This document shows positions 25,836 to 34,388 of a stretch of 45,882 bases of DNA, piece after piece (position 1 is the first letter of the stretch; the number at the start of each line of letters is the position of its first letter). Below the pieces are notes generated by a model. That model was not told the origin of the DNA and did no database searches. It was given only the letters and a program-made list of their open reading frames with translations. The stretch covers positions 104,687 through 150,568 of the forward strand of contig JAJPJV010000023.1 of NCBI GenBank assembly GCA_021324045.1. The letters are read 5' to 3'. The DNA is from Actinomycetota bacterium (GTDB lineage Bacteria > Actinomycetota > Acidimicrobiia > Acidimicrobiales > RAAP-2). Position numbers and translations under genes: made by a program.

Positions 25836-28702
25836 GGGATCCAGCCAACGAGCCGAACCAGGGCACCTCCGGTGCGCCGGCATCTCCGGGTCCGCCAGCG
25901 CGGGCAGCCGACCCCGGTGCTCCCGATCCCCAAGGGGCCCGAGTGCTCGCCGAAGTGGAGTCGTTGCTCGCGGACCTGCATGCCAGGGCGCGCCGGAGCG
26001 TCGGGCTGCACAGCAACTTGACCGCCGATCTCGGGCTCGACAGCCTGGCGATGGTCGAGCTCCACGGGCGCCTGGAACAGGCCTTCGGGGTGCGCCTTCC
26101 CGAAGAGGTCCTGGCCACTGCCAGCACACCGGCCGACTGGCTGGCGGCGATTCAGCGCGCCCGTGGTGCCCCCGCGCCGGCGCTGACTCCGGCGCCAGCT
26201 GCCTCGTCGACCCCGCGCGCCGCTGGCGAGCCGTGGCCCGCGTCGGCGACCACGCTGACCGAAGCGCTCGACTGGCACGAAGAGATCCACCCGGACCTGG
26301 TGACCATCCGCGTCGTCGACGGTCGGGGATCGGCCGAGGAGATCACCTACGCCAAGCTGGCTGCCGAAGCCCGTGCCGTCGCGCAGGGGCTGCTCGCTCG
26401 TGGTCTGGATCGCGCGGAACGGGTGGCGATCATGTTGCCAACGGGGCGAGCGTACTTTGCCGTCTTCCTCGGGGTGCTCCTGGCTGGCGGCGTGCCGGTC
26501 CCGCTGTACCCGCCTGCCCAGCCAGCCATGCTCGAAGAGCACCTCGGCAAACAGGCGCGCCTGTTGCGAAATGCCGGTGCCGTCGCGCTGGTCACGGTTC
26601 CGGAGGCTGCGCTGGCGGCGCGCCTGATGCGTGCCCAGGTCCCCACGCTCCGAGGCGTGCACACCCCTGAGGCCCTCGCAAGGAACCAGGGCCAGCCCCA
26701 GCGCATGCCGGCGATCGCCGGCGAGGACCTCGCGCTGATCCAGTACACCTCAGGGTCGACGGGAGACCCGAAGGGCGTCGTGCTGACGCACGCCCAGTTG
26801 CTCGCCAACATCGCCGCGATGGGTGAAGCCGTCGACGTGACGACGTCGGACGTCTTCGTCTCGTGGTTGCCCCTCTACCACGACATGGGTCTGATCGCGG
26901 CGTGGCACGCCCCGTTGTTCTTCGGATTACCGCTCGTGATCAGCTCCCCGCTCACGTTTCTGGCTCGGCCAGCGAGCTGGCTCGAAGCCATCTCGCGCTT
27001 TGGGGGAACCCTGTCGGCGGCACCGAACTTCGCGTACGCCAGTTGCGTTGAGCGCGTCACCGATGCAGAGTTGGCGACCCTGGACCTGTCGTCCTGGCGC
27101 GTCGCCTTCAATGGATCCGAGCCGGTCAGTGCAGCCGTGATCGAGCGTTTCATCGAGCGCTTCGGGTGCTGCGGTTTTCGGCGTGAGGCAATGTGTCCCG
27201 CGTACGGGCTCGCCGAAGTCGGGGTCGGTGCGACATTCACGCCGCTGGGCCGGGGGCCTCGGATCGACACGGTGTCGCGTGGGGTGTTGGCCCGCTCCGG
27301 GCGGGCCGTTCCCGTGGCTGCCACAGAACCGGACGCCATGACCGTCGTGAGCTGCGGGGTGCCGCTTCCCGGGTTCGAACTGCGCATCGTCGACGAGCAC
27401 GGGCGCGAGCTCCCCGAACGCCGTGAGGGTGAAGTCGAGTGTCGCAGCCCGTCTGCGACCGCGGGCTACTTCGCCAACGAAGCAGCCACCGCCGCTTTGT
27501 GGCACCACGGTTGGCTCGATACCGGCGATCGGGGCTACATCGCCGACGGCGAGCTGTTCCTGACGGGCCGCTCGAAGGATGTCGTCATTCGCGCCGGACG
27601 GAACCTCCACCCAGAGGAGCTGGAGACAGCGCTCGGGGAGCTCCATGGCGTTCGTCGCGGCGGGGCGGCGGTCTTTGCAAGCTCCGACCCGCGTTTGGGC
27701 ACCGAGCGCCTCGTCGTCGCTGTCGAGACCGAGCTGGAGGCACCTGCGGCGCGCGAGGAGCTCAGTGCCACGATCGGACGGCAGGCCGTCGAGCTCCTCG
27801 GTGCTCCCCCCGACGAGATCGTGCTGCTGCGCCCCGGCGCTCTCCTGCGAACCGCCAGCGGGAAGATCCGGCGGAGGGCGACCGCTGAAGCGTTCGAGGC
27901 TGGAACCCTTGGCCGCGCTCCGAGGTCGTTGCCCCTCCAGCTCGTTCGATTCGCCTGGTTGGGTGCTCGACCGGCGGGACGCCGGGTCCTCGACGCGTTG
28001 GCCATGTGGTCCTTCGCCCTCTATGCGTGGATGGCGGTCGGCCTCATCGGAGCGCCGCTTTGGGTCGTGATGGCCCTTCCCCTGCCGCTCGGTGTGCGTT
28101 GGTGGTTGACCCGCGGCGCCGCTCGGATGCTTCGCGCGGCTACTGGGATCGAACTGGAGGTCGAAGGGGAGCTCCCCTCCGATGGGCCGGCCGTGATCGT
28201 GTCCAACCACCCGAGTTTCATCGACGGTCTGGTCCTCCTTCTCGTCTTGGCTACACCGGCGGTCTTTGTGGCGAGCACCGACTTGGAGCGCCAGCCGATC
28301 GCCGGGAGCTTCCTTCGCCGCCTGGGGTGCACCTTCGTGACCCGCGACCAGGCAGATCGGACCGCAGGCGCGGTTGCGCAAATCGTGGCCGTCCTTCGGG
28401 GTGGCCAGCGCCTGGTCGTCTTCCCGGAGGGCTCGATCACCCGCGCTCCGGGATTGCGCCCGTTTCACCTGGGCGCGTTTGCTGCGGCAGCTGGCGCCGG
28501 ATGTCCCGTGATCCCCTTCGGCATTCACGGGACACGCGACGTGCTCAGACCAGGGACGCTACTCCCTCGCCGTGGTGCGATCCGTGTCCGTATCGGCGAA
28601 GCCATCTTCCCGGCGGGAAACGACTTCCGTGCCCAGGTCGAGCTCAGGGATCGTGCCCGGCGTGCGGTTGCCGAGCTCAGCGGGGAGCCCGATCGTGGCT
28701 GA
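25832..28702 (+). CDS. Three-domain fusion: acyl carrier protein, fatty acyl-AMP ligase (FAAL), PlsC-type acyltransferase
   Basis: A 956-residue protein. Residues about 35-105 are an acyl carrier domain with the phosphopantetheine serine in LGLDSLAMVEL. Residues about 140-690 are a FAAL-type adenylating enzyme with the P-loop YTSGSTGDPKGVVL, WLPLYHDMGL, YGLAEVG and DTGDRGYI. After two hydrophobic segments (about 718-755) comes a lysophospholipid acyltransferase domain with HPSFID (H-x4-D) and FPEGSITR. Read in order, it could activate a fatty acid, load it on its own carrier domain and pass it to a glycerophospholipid at the membrane. The Aas protein of enterobacteria joins similar domains in the opposite order. 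It is ATGA-coupled to PolX, an unexpected partner. Activity assignment is strong, physiological role is inference. Confidence 0.9.
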   Translation: MRDPANEPNQGTSGAPASPGPPARAADPGAPDPQGARVLAEVESLLADLHARARRSVGLHSNLTADLGLDSLAMVELHGRLEQAFGVRLPEEVLATASTPADWLAAIQRARGAPAPALTPAPAASSTPRAAGEPWPASATTLTEALDWHEEIHPDLVTIRVVDGRGSAEEITYAKLAAEARAVAQGLLARGLDRAERVAIMLPTGRAYFAVFLGVLLAGGVPVPLYPPAQPAMLEEHLGKQARLLRNAGAVALVTVPEAALAARLMRAQVPTLRGVHTPEALARNQGQPQRMPAIAGEDLALIQYTSGSTGDPKGVVLTHAQLLANIAAMGEAVDVTTSDVFVSWLPLYHDMGLIAAWHAPLFFGLPLVISSPLTFLARPASWLEAISRFGGTLSAAPNFAYASCVERVTDAELATLDLSSWRVAFNGSEPVSAAVIERFIERFGCCGFRREAMCPAYGLAEVGVGATFTPLGRGPRIDTVSRGVLARSGRAVPVAATEPDAMTVVSCGVPLPGFELRIVDEHGRELPERREGEVECRSPSATAGYFANEAATAALWHHGWLDTGDRGYIADGELFLTGRSKDVVIRAGRNLHPEELETALGELHGVRRGGAAVFASSDPRLGTERLVVAVETELEAPAAREELSATIGRQAVELLGAPPDEIVLLRPGALLRTASGKIRRRATAEAFEAGTLGRAPRSLPLQLVRFAWLGARPAGRRVLDALAMWSFALYAWMAVGLIGAPLWVVMALPLPLGVRWWLTRGAARMLRAATGIELEVEGELPSDGPAVIVSNHPSFIDGLVLLLVLATPAVFVASTDLERQPIAGSFLRRLGCTFVTRDQADRTAGAVAQIVAVLRGGQRLVVFPEGSITRAPGLRPFHLGAFAAAAGAGCPVIPFGIHGTRDVLRPGTLLPRRGAIRVRIGEAIFPAGNDFRAQVELRDRARRAVAELSGEPDRG

Positions 28703-28731
28703 TCTCGGGTCGCGGGGAAAGAGGGGGTTCA

Positions 28732-28754
28732 CGCGTCGAGGTCGGCTCGACGCG
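28732..28754 (+). terminator. Hairpin after the FAAL fusion
   Basis: CGCGTCGAG, a 5-nt loop and CTCGACGCG form a perfect 9-bp stem 30 bp after the stop codon. There is no T-run, as often in high-GC actinobacteria. It probably ends the hsp20-polX-FAAL transcript. Confidence 0.55.
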
Positions 28755-28879
28755 CGGTGGGTATGGCTCCGTCGAAACGACGCCATCCGAGGGATTCGAA
28801 GGGCGTACAGCTCGAGCACACGCGCGACGTCGTGTGTCGGTAGGGGTAGAGACAGCGTGGGACGGCGAGGAGGAGAGTG

Positions 28880-29431
28880 ATGCGCAGTGCCCTGGTAGTC
28901 GTCGACATGCTCAAGGATTTCATGGACGGGGTGCTCGCCAATCCTGCAGCGAAGGCGATTGTGGCCCCGATCTTCTCGCTGGCCGAGCGAGCCCGTGGGG
29001 ACGACGAATGGGTGGTGATCTATGCCAACGACGCCCACGAGCTGACCGACGTGGAGCTGCGGGTGTTCCCCCCTCACGCCATGGCCGGGACCGAGGGGGC
29101 AGCGGTGATCGACGACCTCCGGCCACAGCTGGGAGATCTCGTGGTCCCTAAGCGCTTCTACTCGGCATTCACCCATACCGATCTCGAGGCGAAACTGCGC
29201 TCCTACGATGTTGGTCGGCTGGTGCTGGTGGGCCAGCACACCGATTGCTGTGTTCGGCATACGAGCTATGACGCCTTCGCCCGGGGATACGAGCTCGTGG
29301 TGTGCCCCGACGCCACGACGGTCTTCGAGCCGGGGTCGCCTGAGCCGGTGTCGGCTCGCCAGGCTCGCGCCCTGGAGTACCTGCACACCTACTACGGCGC
29401 CCGCCTCGAGGCCGCCGACGTTGTGGGGTAG
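28880..29431 (+). CDS. Nicotinamidase-like cysteine hydrolase (isochorismatase family)
   Basis: A 183-residue enzyme with the triad of the family: Asp in VVVDMLKDF, Lys in VVPKRFYSAF and Cys in HTDCCVRHTSYDA. The metal-site arrangement of nicotinamidases is suggested by NDAHELTD and by FPPHAMAGTEGA. Nicotinamidase converts nicotinamide to nicotinate, the substrate of the NAPRT encoded at 14322. Isochorismatase or other amidohydrolase activity is possible, but the NAD genes in the same window favour nicotinamidase. The start is ATG 28880, 6 nt after GAGGAG. It is followed after 6 bp by RtcB, so both are on one transcript. No dormancy box was found upstream. Confidence 0.82.
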   Translation: MRSALVVVDMLKDFMDGVLANPAAKAIVAPIFSLAERARGDDEWVVIYANDAHELTDVELRVFPPHAMAGTEGAAVIDDLRPQLGDLVVPKRFYSAFTHTDLEAKLRSYDVGRLVLVGQHTDCCVRHTSYDAFARGYELVVCPDATTVFEPGSPEPVSARQARALEYLHTYYGARLEAADVVG

Positions 29432-29437
29432 GGAGCT

Positions 29438-30868
29438 GTGATCGAGCTCGCAAAGGTTCCCGGAGCGGCCGACCAGTGGCGCATCGACCCAGTCGGGGCG
29501 ATGGCTGTCCCCGGCATCGTCTACGCGTCCGAGACCTTGCTTCCTCAGGTTGCAGAGGACGAGGCGTTGCGCCAGGTGGCGAACGTGGCGACGCTCCCAG
29601 GGATCGTGACGGCTTCCTACGCCATGCCCGACGTTCACTGGGGGTATGGATTCCCCATCGGTGGCGTTGCGGCAACCGATGTCGACGCAGGAGGAGTGAT
29701 CTCGCCCGGAGGCGTGGGTTTTGACATCTCCTGCGGCGTTCGCCTGCTCGTCTCGCCGCTCTCGGCCCGAGAGCTTGAGCCCAAGCGCGCGGATCTGATG
29801 GACGAGCTCGGGGCGACGATCCCCCGAGGACTCGGCGGCGGGGGCGTCTGGCGCCTCGAAGGCGACCATGGGCTCGAGGCGGTGCTCCGGGAAGGTGCCC
29901 GAGCGGCGGTCCGGGCGGGCCTGGGCACCGAGAGCGACCTGGAGCGCTGCGAGGACTCGGGAATGCTCCCCGGCGCTGACCCGTCCCAGGTGAGCGAGCG
30001 CGCCGTGACGAGGGGGCTGCACCAGGTGGGAAGCCTGGGATCCGGGAACCACTTCTTGGAGGTCCAGGTCGTCGACGAGGTCTACGACCCCGAAACGGCT
30101 GAAGCGTTCGGACTGTTCCCTTCCCAGGTGTGCGTCATGATCCACTGCGGTTCCCGTGGCCTCGGGCACCAGATCTGCTCGGACCACGTTCGGGTCATGC
30201 GTGCCGCCATGCCCCGTTATCGGATCACGGTGCCCGATCCCCAGCTTGCTTGCGCACCGGTGCGCTCGACCGAGGGCGAGGCATACCTAGGGGCGATGTC
30301 GGCAGCAGCGAATTACGGAAGGGCGAACCGCCAGGCGCTCTCCGTCGCGGTACGACGGGCGTTCCAGACGACAGTGGGGACCGCGGCGCTTGCGTTGCTC
30401 TACGACGTCTCCCACAACCTCGCCAAATTGGAGCACCACCGCGTCGACGGCGAGTGGCGTCTGCTCTGCGTGCATCGCAAGGGCGCCACGCGTGCGCTGC
30501 CGCCCGGCCACCCCGAGCTTCCCGAAGACCTCCGCTCGGTGGGGCAGCCCGTGCTGGTGCCCGGTTCGATGGGTACGGCTTCGCATGTGCTCGTCGGGGT
30601 GGACCCGGGAGGGGCGTTCTCCTCGACCTGCCACGGCGCGGGGCGGACCATGAGTCGCCACGCTGCCGTTCGACAGGTACAGGGTGCTGGGCTGCGCCGT
30701 CAACTCGAAGCCTCAGGGATCATGGTTCGCGCTCGTTCCGTTCGCGGGCTGGCCGAGGAGGCACCGGTCGCCTATAAGGATGTCGACGAGGTGGTGGCGA
30801 CCTGCGAACGTGCAGGGCTTGCCCGACGGGTCGCTCGGTTGCGACCTATCGGCGTCGTCAAAGGCTGA
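29438..30868 (+). CDS. rtcB: RNA-splicing ligase RtcB
   Basis: A 476-residue GTP- and Mn-dependent RNA ligase that joins 2',3'-cyclic phosphate or 3'-phosphate ends to 5'-OH ends. All family landmarks are present in order: [24 protein letters not shown] with the metal cysteine, [47 protein letters not shown] and the guanylylated histidine in HGAGRTMSR. The start is GTG 29438, 6 bp after the nicotinamidase-like gene. No archease or RtcA gene is nearby, although archease often helps RtcB. The M. tuberculosis homologue Rv2631 is in the DosR regulon. A likely job is repair of tRNA or rRNA cut by toxins during growth arrest. Confidence 0.95.
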   Translation: MIELAKVPGAADQWRIDPVGAMAVPGIVYASETLLPQVAEDEALRQVANVATLPGIVTASYAMPDVHWGYGFPIGGVAATDVDAGGVISPGGVGFDISCGVRLLVSPLSARELEPKRADLMDELGATIPRGLGGGGVWRLEGDHGLEAVLREGARAAVRAGLGTESDLERCEDSGMLPGADPSQVSERAVTRGLHQVGSLGSGNHFLEVQVVDEVYDPETAEAFGLFPSQVCVMIHCGSRGLGHQICSDHVRVMRAAMPRYRITVPDPQLACAPVRSTEGEAYLGAMSAAANYGRANRQALSVAVRRAFQTTVGTAALALLYDVSHNLAKLEHHRVDGEWRLLCVHRKGATRALPPGHPELPEDLRSVGQPVLVPGSMGTASHVLVGVDPGGAFSSTCHGAGRTMSRHAAVRQVQGAGLRRQLEASGIMVRARSVRGLAEEAPVAYKDVDEVVATCERAGLARRVARLRPIGVVKG

Positions 30869-30928
30869 GGAGCCCTTCGGAGACCTCGGTCGTCGCGCGC
30901 TTCGACATCAGGGATCGGGTCGCTGGAG

Positions 30929-30944
30929 GGGACGATCGGCCCTA
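30929..30944 (+). promoter_or_regulatory. Dormancy-type box, site G
   Basis: GGGACGATCGGCCCTA has one mismatch. GAGACT follows after 21 nt and ends 7 nt before the GTG of the next gene, predicting a leaderless mRNA. Confidence 0.72.
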
Positions 30945-30978
30945 GCAATCCGATCAGCGCAGAACGAGACTGGGCACA

Positions 30979-32448
30979 GTGCAGCGGAGGGTCGTGTTCG
31001 CAAACCGAGCAGAGGCGGGCCGCCAACTGGCAGAGGCCCTGAAGCAACGTCTGGGCACCGGCGACGTTGTGGTCCTGGGGTTGCCCAGGGGAGGGGTGCC
31101 GGTGGCCTTCGAAGTGGCTCGCGTGCTGGGAGCGCCGCTCGACGTCATCTTGGTTCGCAAGCTCGGTGTGCCGTTCCAACCCGAGCTTGGGATGGGCGCC
31201 ATCGGCGAAGATGGCGTCCGGATCCTCAACGACGAAGTCGTGGCGCTCGCTGGTGTCAGCGATGCCGAGATCGGTGCGGTCGAGCGTCGGGAGCGCACCG
31301 AGCTCGAAGCTCGTGCCAATCGGTTCCGCCGAGGGCGGCCAAGGGTCGACTTGAAGGGGCGAACGGCAATTGTCGTCGATGACGGCATTGCCACGGGCTC
31401 TACCGCTCGGGCGGCTTGTCGTGTCGCTCGTGCACATGGTGCGAGCCGCGTGGTCCTTGCGGTGCCGGTGGCGCCTCCTTCTTCGGTCACCTCGCTCGCG
31501 GATGCAGCCGACGAAGTCCTCTGCCTGGCCACGCCGGAGCAGTTCTTCGCGGTGGGGCAGTTCTACCGCGACTTCTCCCAGACCTCCGATGGTGAAGTCG
31601 TCGAGCTCCTGGAGAAGGCTGCAGAGCTTCGGGCGGCGGAATCCGCAGTGGCCGTTGCCCCTGCGATGGCGGCTGGAGCCGGTGACCCGCCGGGCAACGC
31701 CCATGAGAGCGAACGCGTGCCCGGGACTGGACAGCGCCCAGGTGTTCCCTCGATGGAAGCCCGACCGGTCCGTAACGAGCCGGTCGAGGTGCGCTCCGGC
31801 ACCCTCCGTCTCCTGGGGCAGCTGACGGTGCCTGTGGCTCCTCGCGGGCTCGTCGTCTTCGCGCACGGCAGCGGCAGCAGCCGGCACAGTCCCCGGAACC
31901 GCTTCGTCGCTGGAGTGCTGAACGAGCGTGGGTTGGGCACGTTGCTCTTCGATCTGCTTACCCCCGACGAGGAGCTCGATCGGGCAGCCGTGTTCGACAT
32001 CGGGCTGCTCGCCCGCCGGCTGGGCATCGTCACCCGCTGGCTGATGGCACGGCCGGAGGCCGAAGGGATCTGCGTCGGCTACTTCGGCGCGAGTACGGGG
32101 GCGGGCGCGGCGCTCTGGGCAGCGGCAGAGCCCGGGGCAGAGATCGCTGCGGTGGTCTCCCGGGGCGGCCGTCCCGATCTGGCGGGCCCGAGACTTCCGG
32201 CGGTACAAGCACCGACGTTGCTCATCGTCGGTGACCGTGATGAGGTTGTCCTCGAGCTCAACCGCCAGGCGCAGGCGCAGCTGCGATGCGAGAACGAGCT
32301 CGCCATCGTCGCCGGTGCGACCCACCTGTTCGAGGAGCCGGGGACCCTTGGCGAGGTTGCGCGTCTGGCGGCTGACTGGTTCCTCCGGCATCTCCCGTCG
32401 TCGGCGAGCACGTTCGCCCAGACCGGGCCCCCGCATCACCGGGCCTGA
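30979..32448 (+). CDS. Phosphoribosyltransferase fused to a dienelactone-hydrolase-type alpha/beta hydrolase (Rv0571c-like)
   Basis: A 489-residue fusion. The N-terminal domain, to about residue 215, is a type I phosphoribosyltransferase with the PRPP loop TAIVVDDGIATGSTARAA and the earlier VLGLPRGGVPVAFEVA. A linker with low complexity joins it at about 225-260 to an alpha/beta hydrolase from about 270 to 480 with HGSGSSRHSPRN and the nucleophile region YFGASTGAGAAL; here serine sits in GASTGA. The acid and histidine are suggested by VGDRDEVV and GATHLFEE. This fusion is the one of Rv0571c, a DosR regulon gene next to NrdZ. The base and the ester or peptide substrate are unknown. Only a weak Shine-Dalgarno is seen, in line with the predicted leaderless start at GTG 30979. 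Confidence 0.9.
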   Translation: MQRRVVFANRAEAGRQLAEALKQRLGTGDVVVLGLPRGGVPVAFEVARVLGAPLDVILVRKLGVPFQPELGMGAIGEDGVRILNDEVVALAGVSDAEIGAVERRERTELEARANRFRRGRPRVDLKGRTAIVVDDGIATGSTARAACRVARAHGASRVVLAVPVAPPSSVTSLADAADEVLCLATPEQFFAVGQFYRDFSQTSDGEVVELLEKAAELRAAESAVAVAPAMAAGAGDPPGNAHESERVPGTGQRPGVPSMEARPVRNEPVEVRSGTLRLLGQLTVPVAPRGLVVFAHGSGSSRHSPRNRFVAGVLNERGLGTLLFDLLTPDEELDRAAVFDIGLLARRLGIVTRWLMARPEAEGICVGYFGASTGAGAALWAAAEPGAEIAAVVSRGGRPDLAGPRLPAVQAPTLLIVGDRDEVVLELNRQAQAQLRCENELAIVAGATHLFEEPGTLGEVARLAADWFLRHLPSSASTFAQTGPPHHRA

Positions 32449-32504
32449 GCGCCGCGCCTGCGGGTCGTGCTCCAAGGGCCCTGCCGGCGGCGGAACGACG
32501 CGTT

Positions 32505-32520
32505 GGGACCTTGGACCCTG
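32505..32520 (+). promoter_or_regulatory. Dormancy-type box, site H
   Basis: GGGACCTTGGACCCTG has one mismatch at the last base; AAGGAT follows after 22 nt. It points to the small membrane protein gene 80 bp downstream. Confidence 0.68.
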
Positions 32521-32600
32521 TCGCGACGCGCGCCTCGGCCGGAAGGATGGGGAGGTCTCGCAGCAAGGCTCATGGGAGCCCGGAAGGGGAGGAGGAACCG

Positions 32601-32915
32601 GTGGCTCCAATGTTCGTCGTGATGATTGGCGTGGTCGCCGTCTTGGGAGTGGGAGGTACCGAGCTCGCACGGCGGGCGATCCTCGGGAGGCGACTCGAAC
32701 ATGCCGCCGACCACCTGCGACCGAAGTTCCCTTCTGGCGACGAGCGTGCGCAGTCCAGCGAGGTCGACCTCCGAGTCCACTGCAGCGCCGGGCAGTCGCA
32801 CCACGATGTGCACGTGCGTCCCGGCGGGTGGCGACGAGAACCGATCGATGCTCGCAGGACGCGTGCCGAACGAGGGGAACAGGGCGCCAAGCGTGCCATG
32901 CCGCGCGCGTCGTGA
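32601..32915 (+). CDS. Small single-pass membrane protein of unknown function
   Basis: A 104-residue protein starting at GTG 32601, behind GGAGGAGG. One N-terminal hydrophobic segment (about residues 4-22, MFVVMIGVVAVLGVGG) is followed by a charged, His- and Arg-rich tail of about 80 residues, probably cytosolic. No family was recognised. Its independent dormancy box and strong ribosome binding site argue that it is real. It converges on the hibernation factor gene, with 21 bp between the stop codons. Confidence 0.55.
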   Translation: MAPMFVVMIGVVAVLGVGGTELARRAILGRRLEHAADHLRPKFPSGDERAQSSEVDLRVHCSAGQSHHDVHVRPGGWRREPIDARRTRAERGEQGAKRAMPRAS

Positions 32916-32936
32916 CGCCCTGGCGTCCCCGAGGGT

Positions 32937-34364
32937 TCACTCCGGGGTGATCAGGCCGTAATGACCGTCATAGCGCCGATAGAGCACGTTGGCGCGGCCG
33001 GTTGTCGCGTTCTTGAAGAAGACATGAGGCTCCTCGCCAGCGTTGAGACGCTCGATCGCCGCCGCGAGGTCCAGAACGGGCACCGGGGTTTTGGATACCT
33101 CGATCTCGGTGGCTGTCGGGCCGAGATCGGCCTCCAATGACTCGATACGCGTGAGACGGTAGGTGCCATCTTCAAGGCGTTCGACGAGGCTGTCAGATCC
33201 GCTGGCGAGATCGGTGAACAGGTAGAAGTCGTAATCGAGCTGGTCCATGTCGAAGACGGCCTCATCCGGGGTGAGCTCGCCGAGCGCGAAGGTCTTGTGC
33301 CGTACCAACTGGCGCTCCTCGACCGGCCGATCGAAGAAAGGGCGTCGGTGCGTGGGCAGATCGCCATGGCGCCACTCACCTGGTGCTGCGAGGGCACTGG
33401 AGCGGTGAAGTCGCTCGCGGTGCCTCGCCCGGTGTTCGAGTCGGTCGCGTAGCCGATGGCCGAGCCGATCGATCGCTTCTGGCATCGTGGGGGCCGCCAC
33501 CTGCGCACGCACCAAGTCTCCATTGACGTCGACGCTGACCTGCGCGGTCGCCGGGGCAATCCGGGCGGGATCCGGTTCCCATGCGAGCTTGACGCGGACG
33601 AAGAGAACCGGTTCGCTTCGCTTCCGGAGCTCACGCAGGATGCTCTCCTCGGCGCTGCGCTTCGTCGCATCGTCGATCTCCCCGCTCGTGGAAAGCTCGA
33701 ATGCCAGCGGCCTGGCGTGGTCGGCGACCAGGCGTTGCGTCGGCGCTTCGTGCTCCGACACCCATTGCTCGGTGATCTCGCCGTGCTCGATCCGGCAACG
33801 AACGAGCATCCCAGGCTCGCTTCCAGCAGCCCCGGACCACGAGACGGTGGCCATGCCGTCATCGCCGCGGATTCGAGGGTGGCGTTGGGAGTCGAAGACC
33901 GCAGTGTCGGCGAGCCATGCAGCCAGTGCGTCGCGACCGGAGAGCGTGCGAGTGCCGACGTGGACCGTTGCATCGGGCGCGTACAGCGCGAGGGCGCCGT
34001 CGAGGTCTGCTTGGACCAGGCTGGTGGCCCAGGCGCGCGCGATTTCCAGGGGATGTCGAGCCGCAGCGTGCAGCTCGGGATGAAGTCGCGCGTAGTGCGG
34101 GGTCCCTTTGGCATCACCGCGGTGAGCACCGGCGAGCGTGCCGAAACGGTGTTGGTGACGTGAGACCCGGGTGCCGACGCGCAGGCGGACATCGACTGCG
34201 TACTCAACCCCGTGCTCTCGGCGTATGTCGAAGTGCACACGCGCCCCTGGCCGGCGTGCGGCTGTCTCGATGTCGCTCGCGCGGGCCGGGAAGGTTCGGC
34301 CTGCGCGGATGACTTCAGCGGTGCCGGTCTTGGCGTCAAACCACTTGAGTACTCCATCAGGCAT
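32937..34364 (-). CDS. hpf: Multidomain ribosome hibernation factor: cold-shock-like, NTF2-like, HPF and HPF C-terminal domains
   Basis: A 475-residue protein, more than twice the usual long HPF. Residues 1-62 resemble a cold shock domain (GVLKWFDAKTG) but with degenerate RNP motifs. Residues about 95-205 look like an NTF2/SnoaL fold (LEIARAWATSLVQADLDGALALY, then a closing EQWVSE). Residues about 224-325 match the HPF/RaiA ribosome-binding domain (FELSTSGEIDDATKRSAEE). The last 120 residues match the dimerising long-HPF C-terminus (DQLDYDFYLFTD, then EEPHVFFKNATTGRANVLYRR). Long HPF pairs 70S ribosomes into inactive 100S particles. The start is ATG 34364 after GGAGG, 24 bp behind baeRF, so both are made from the riboswitch-led transcript. 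The HPF part is certain, the two extra domains are fold-level calls. Confidence 0.9.
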   Translation of the reverse strand: MPDGVLKWFDAKTGTAEVIRAGRTFPARASDIETAARRPGARVHFDIRREHGVEYAVDVRLRVGTRVSRHQHRFGTLAGAHRGDAKGTPHYARLHPELHAAARHPLEIARAWATSLVQADLDGALALYAPDATVHVGTRTLSGRDALAAWLADTAVFDSQRHPRIRGDDGMATVSWSGAAGSEPGMLVRCRIEHGEITEQWVSEHEAPTQRLVADHARPLAFELSTSGEIDDATKRSAEESILRELRKRSEPVLFVRVKLAWEPDPARIAPATAQVSVDVNGDLVRAQVAAPTMPEAIDRLGHRLRDRLEHRARHRERLHRSSALAAPGEWRHGDLPTHRRPFFDRPVEERQLVRHKTFALGELTPDEAVFDMDQLDYDFYLFTDLASGSDSLVERLEDGTYRLTRIESLEADLGPTATEIEVSKTPVPVLDLAAAIERLNAGEEPHVFFKNATTGRANVLYRRYDGHYGLITPE

Positions 34365-34388
34365 GTCGTCCTCCGATCGGTCGGGTCG

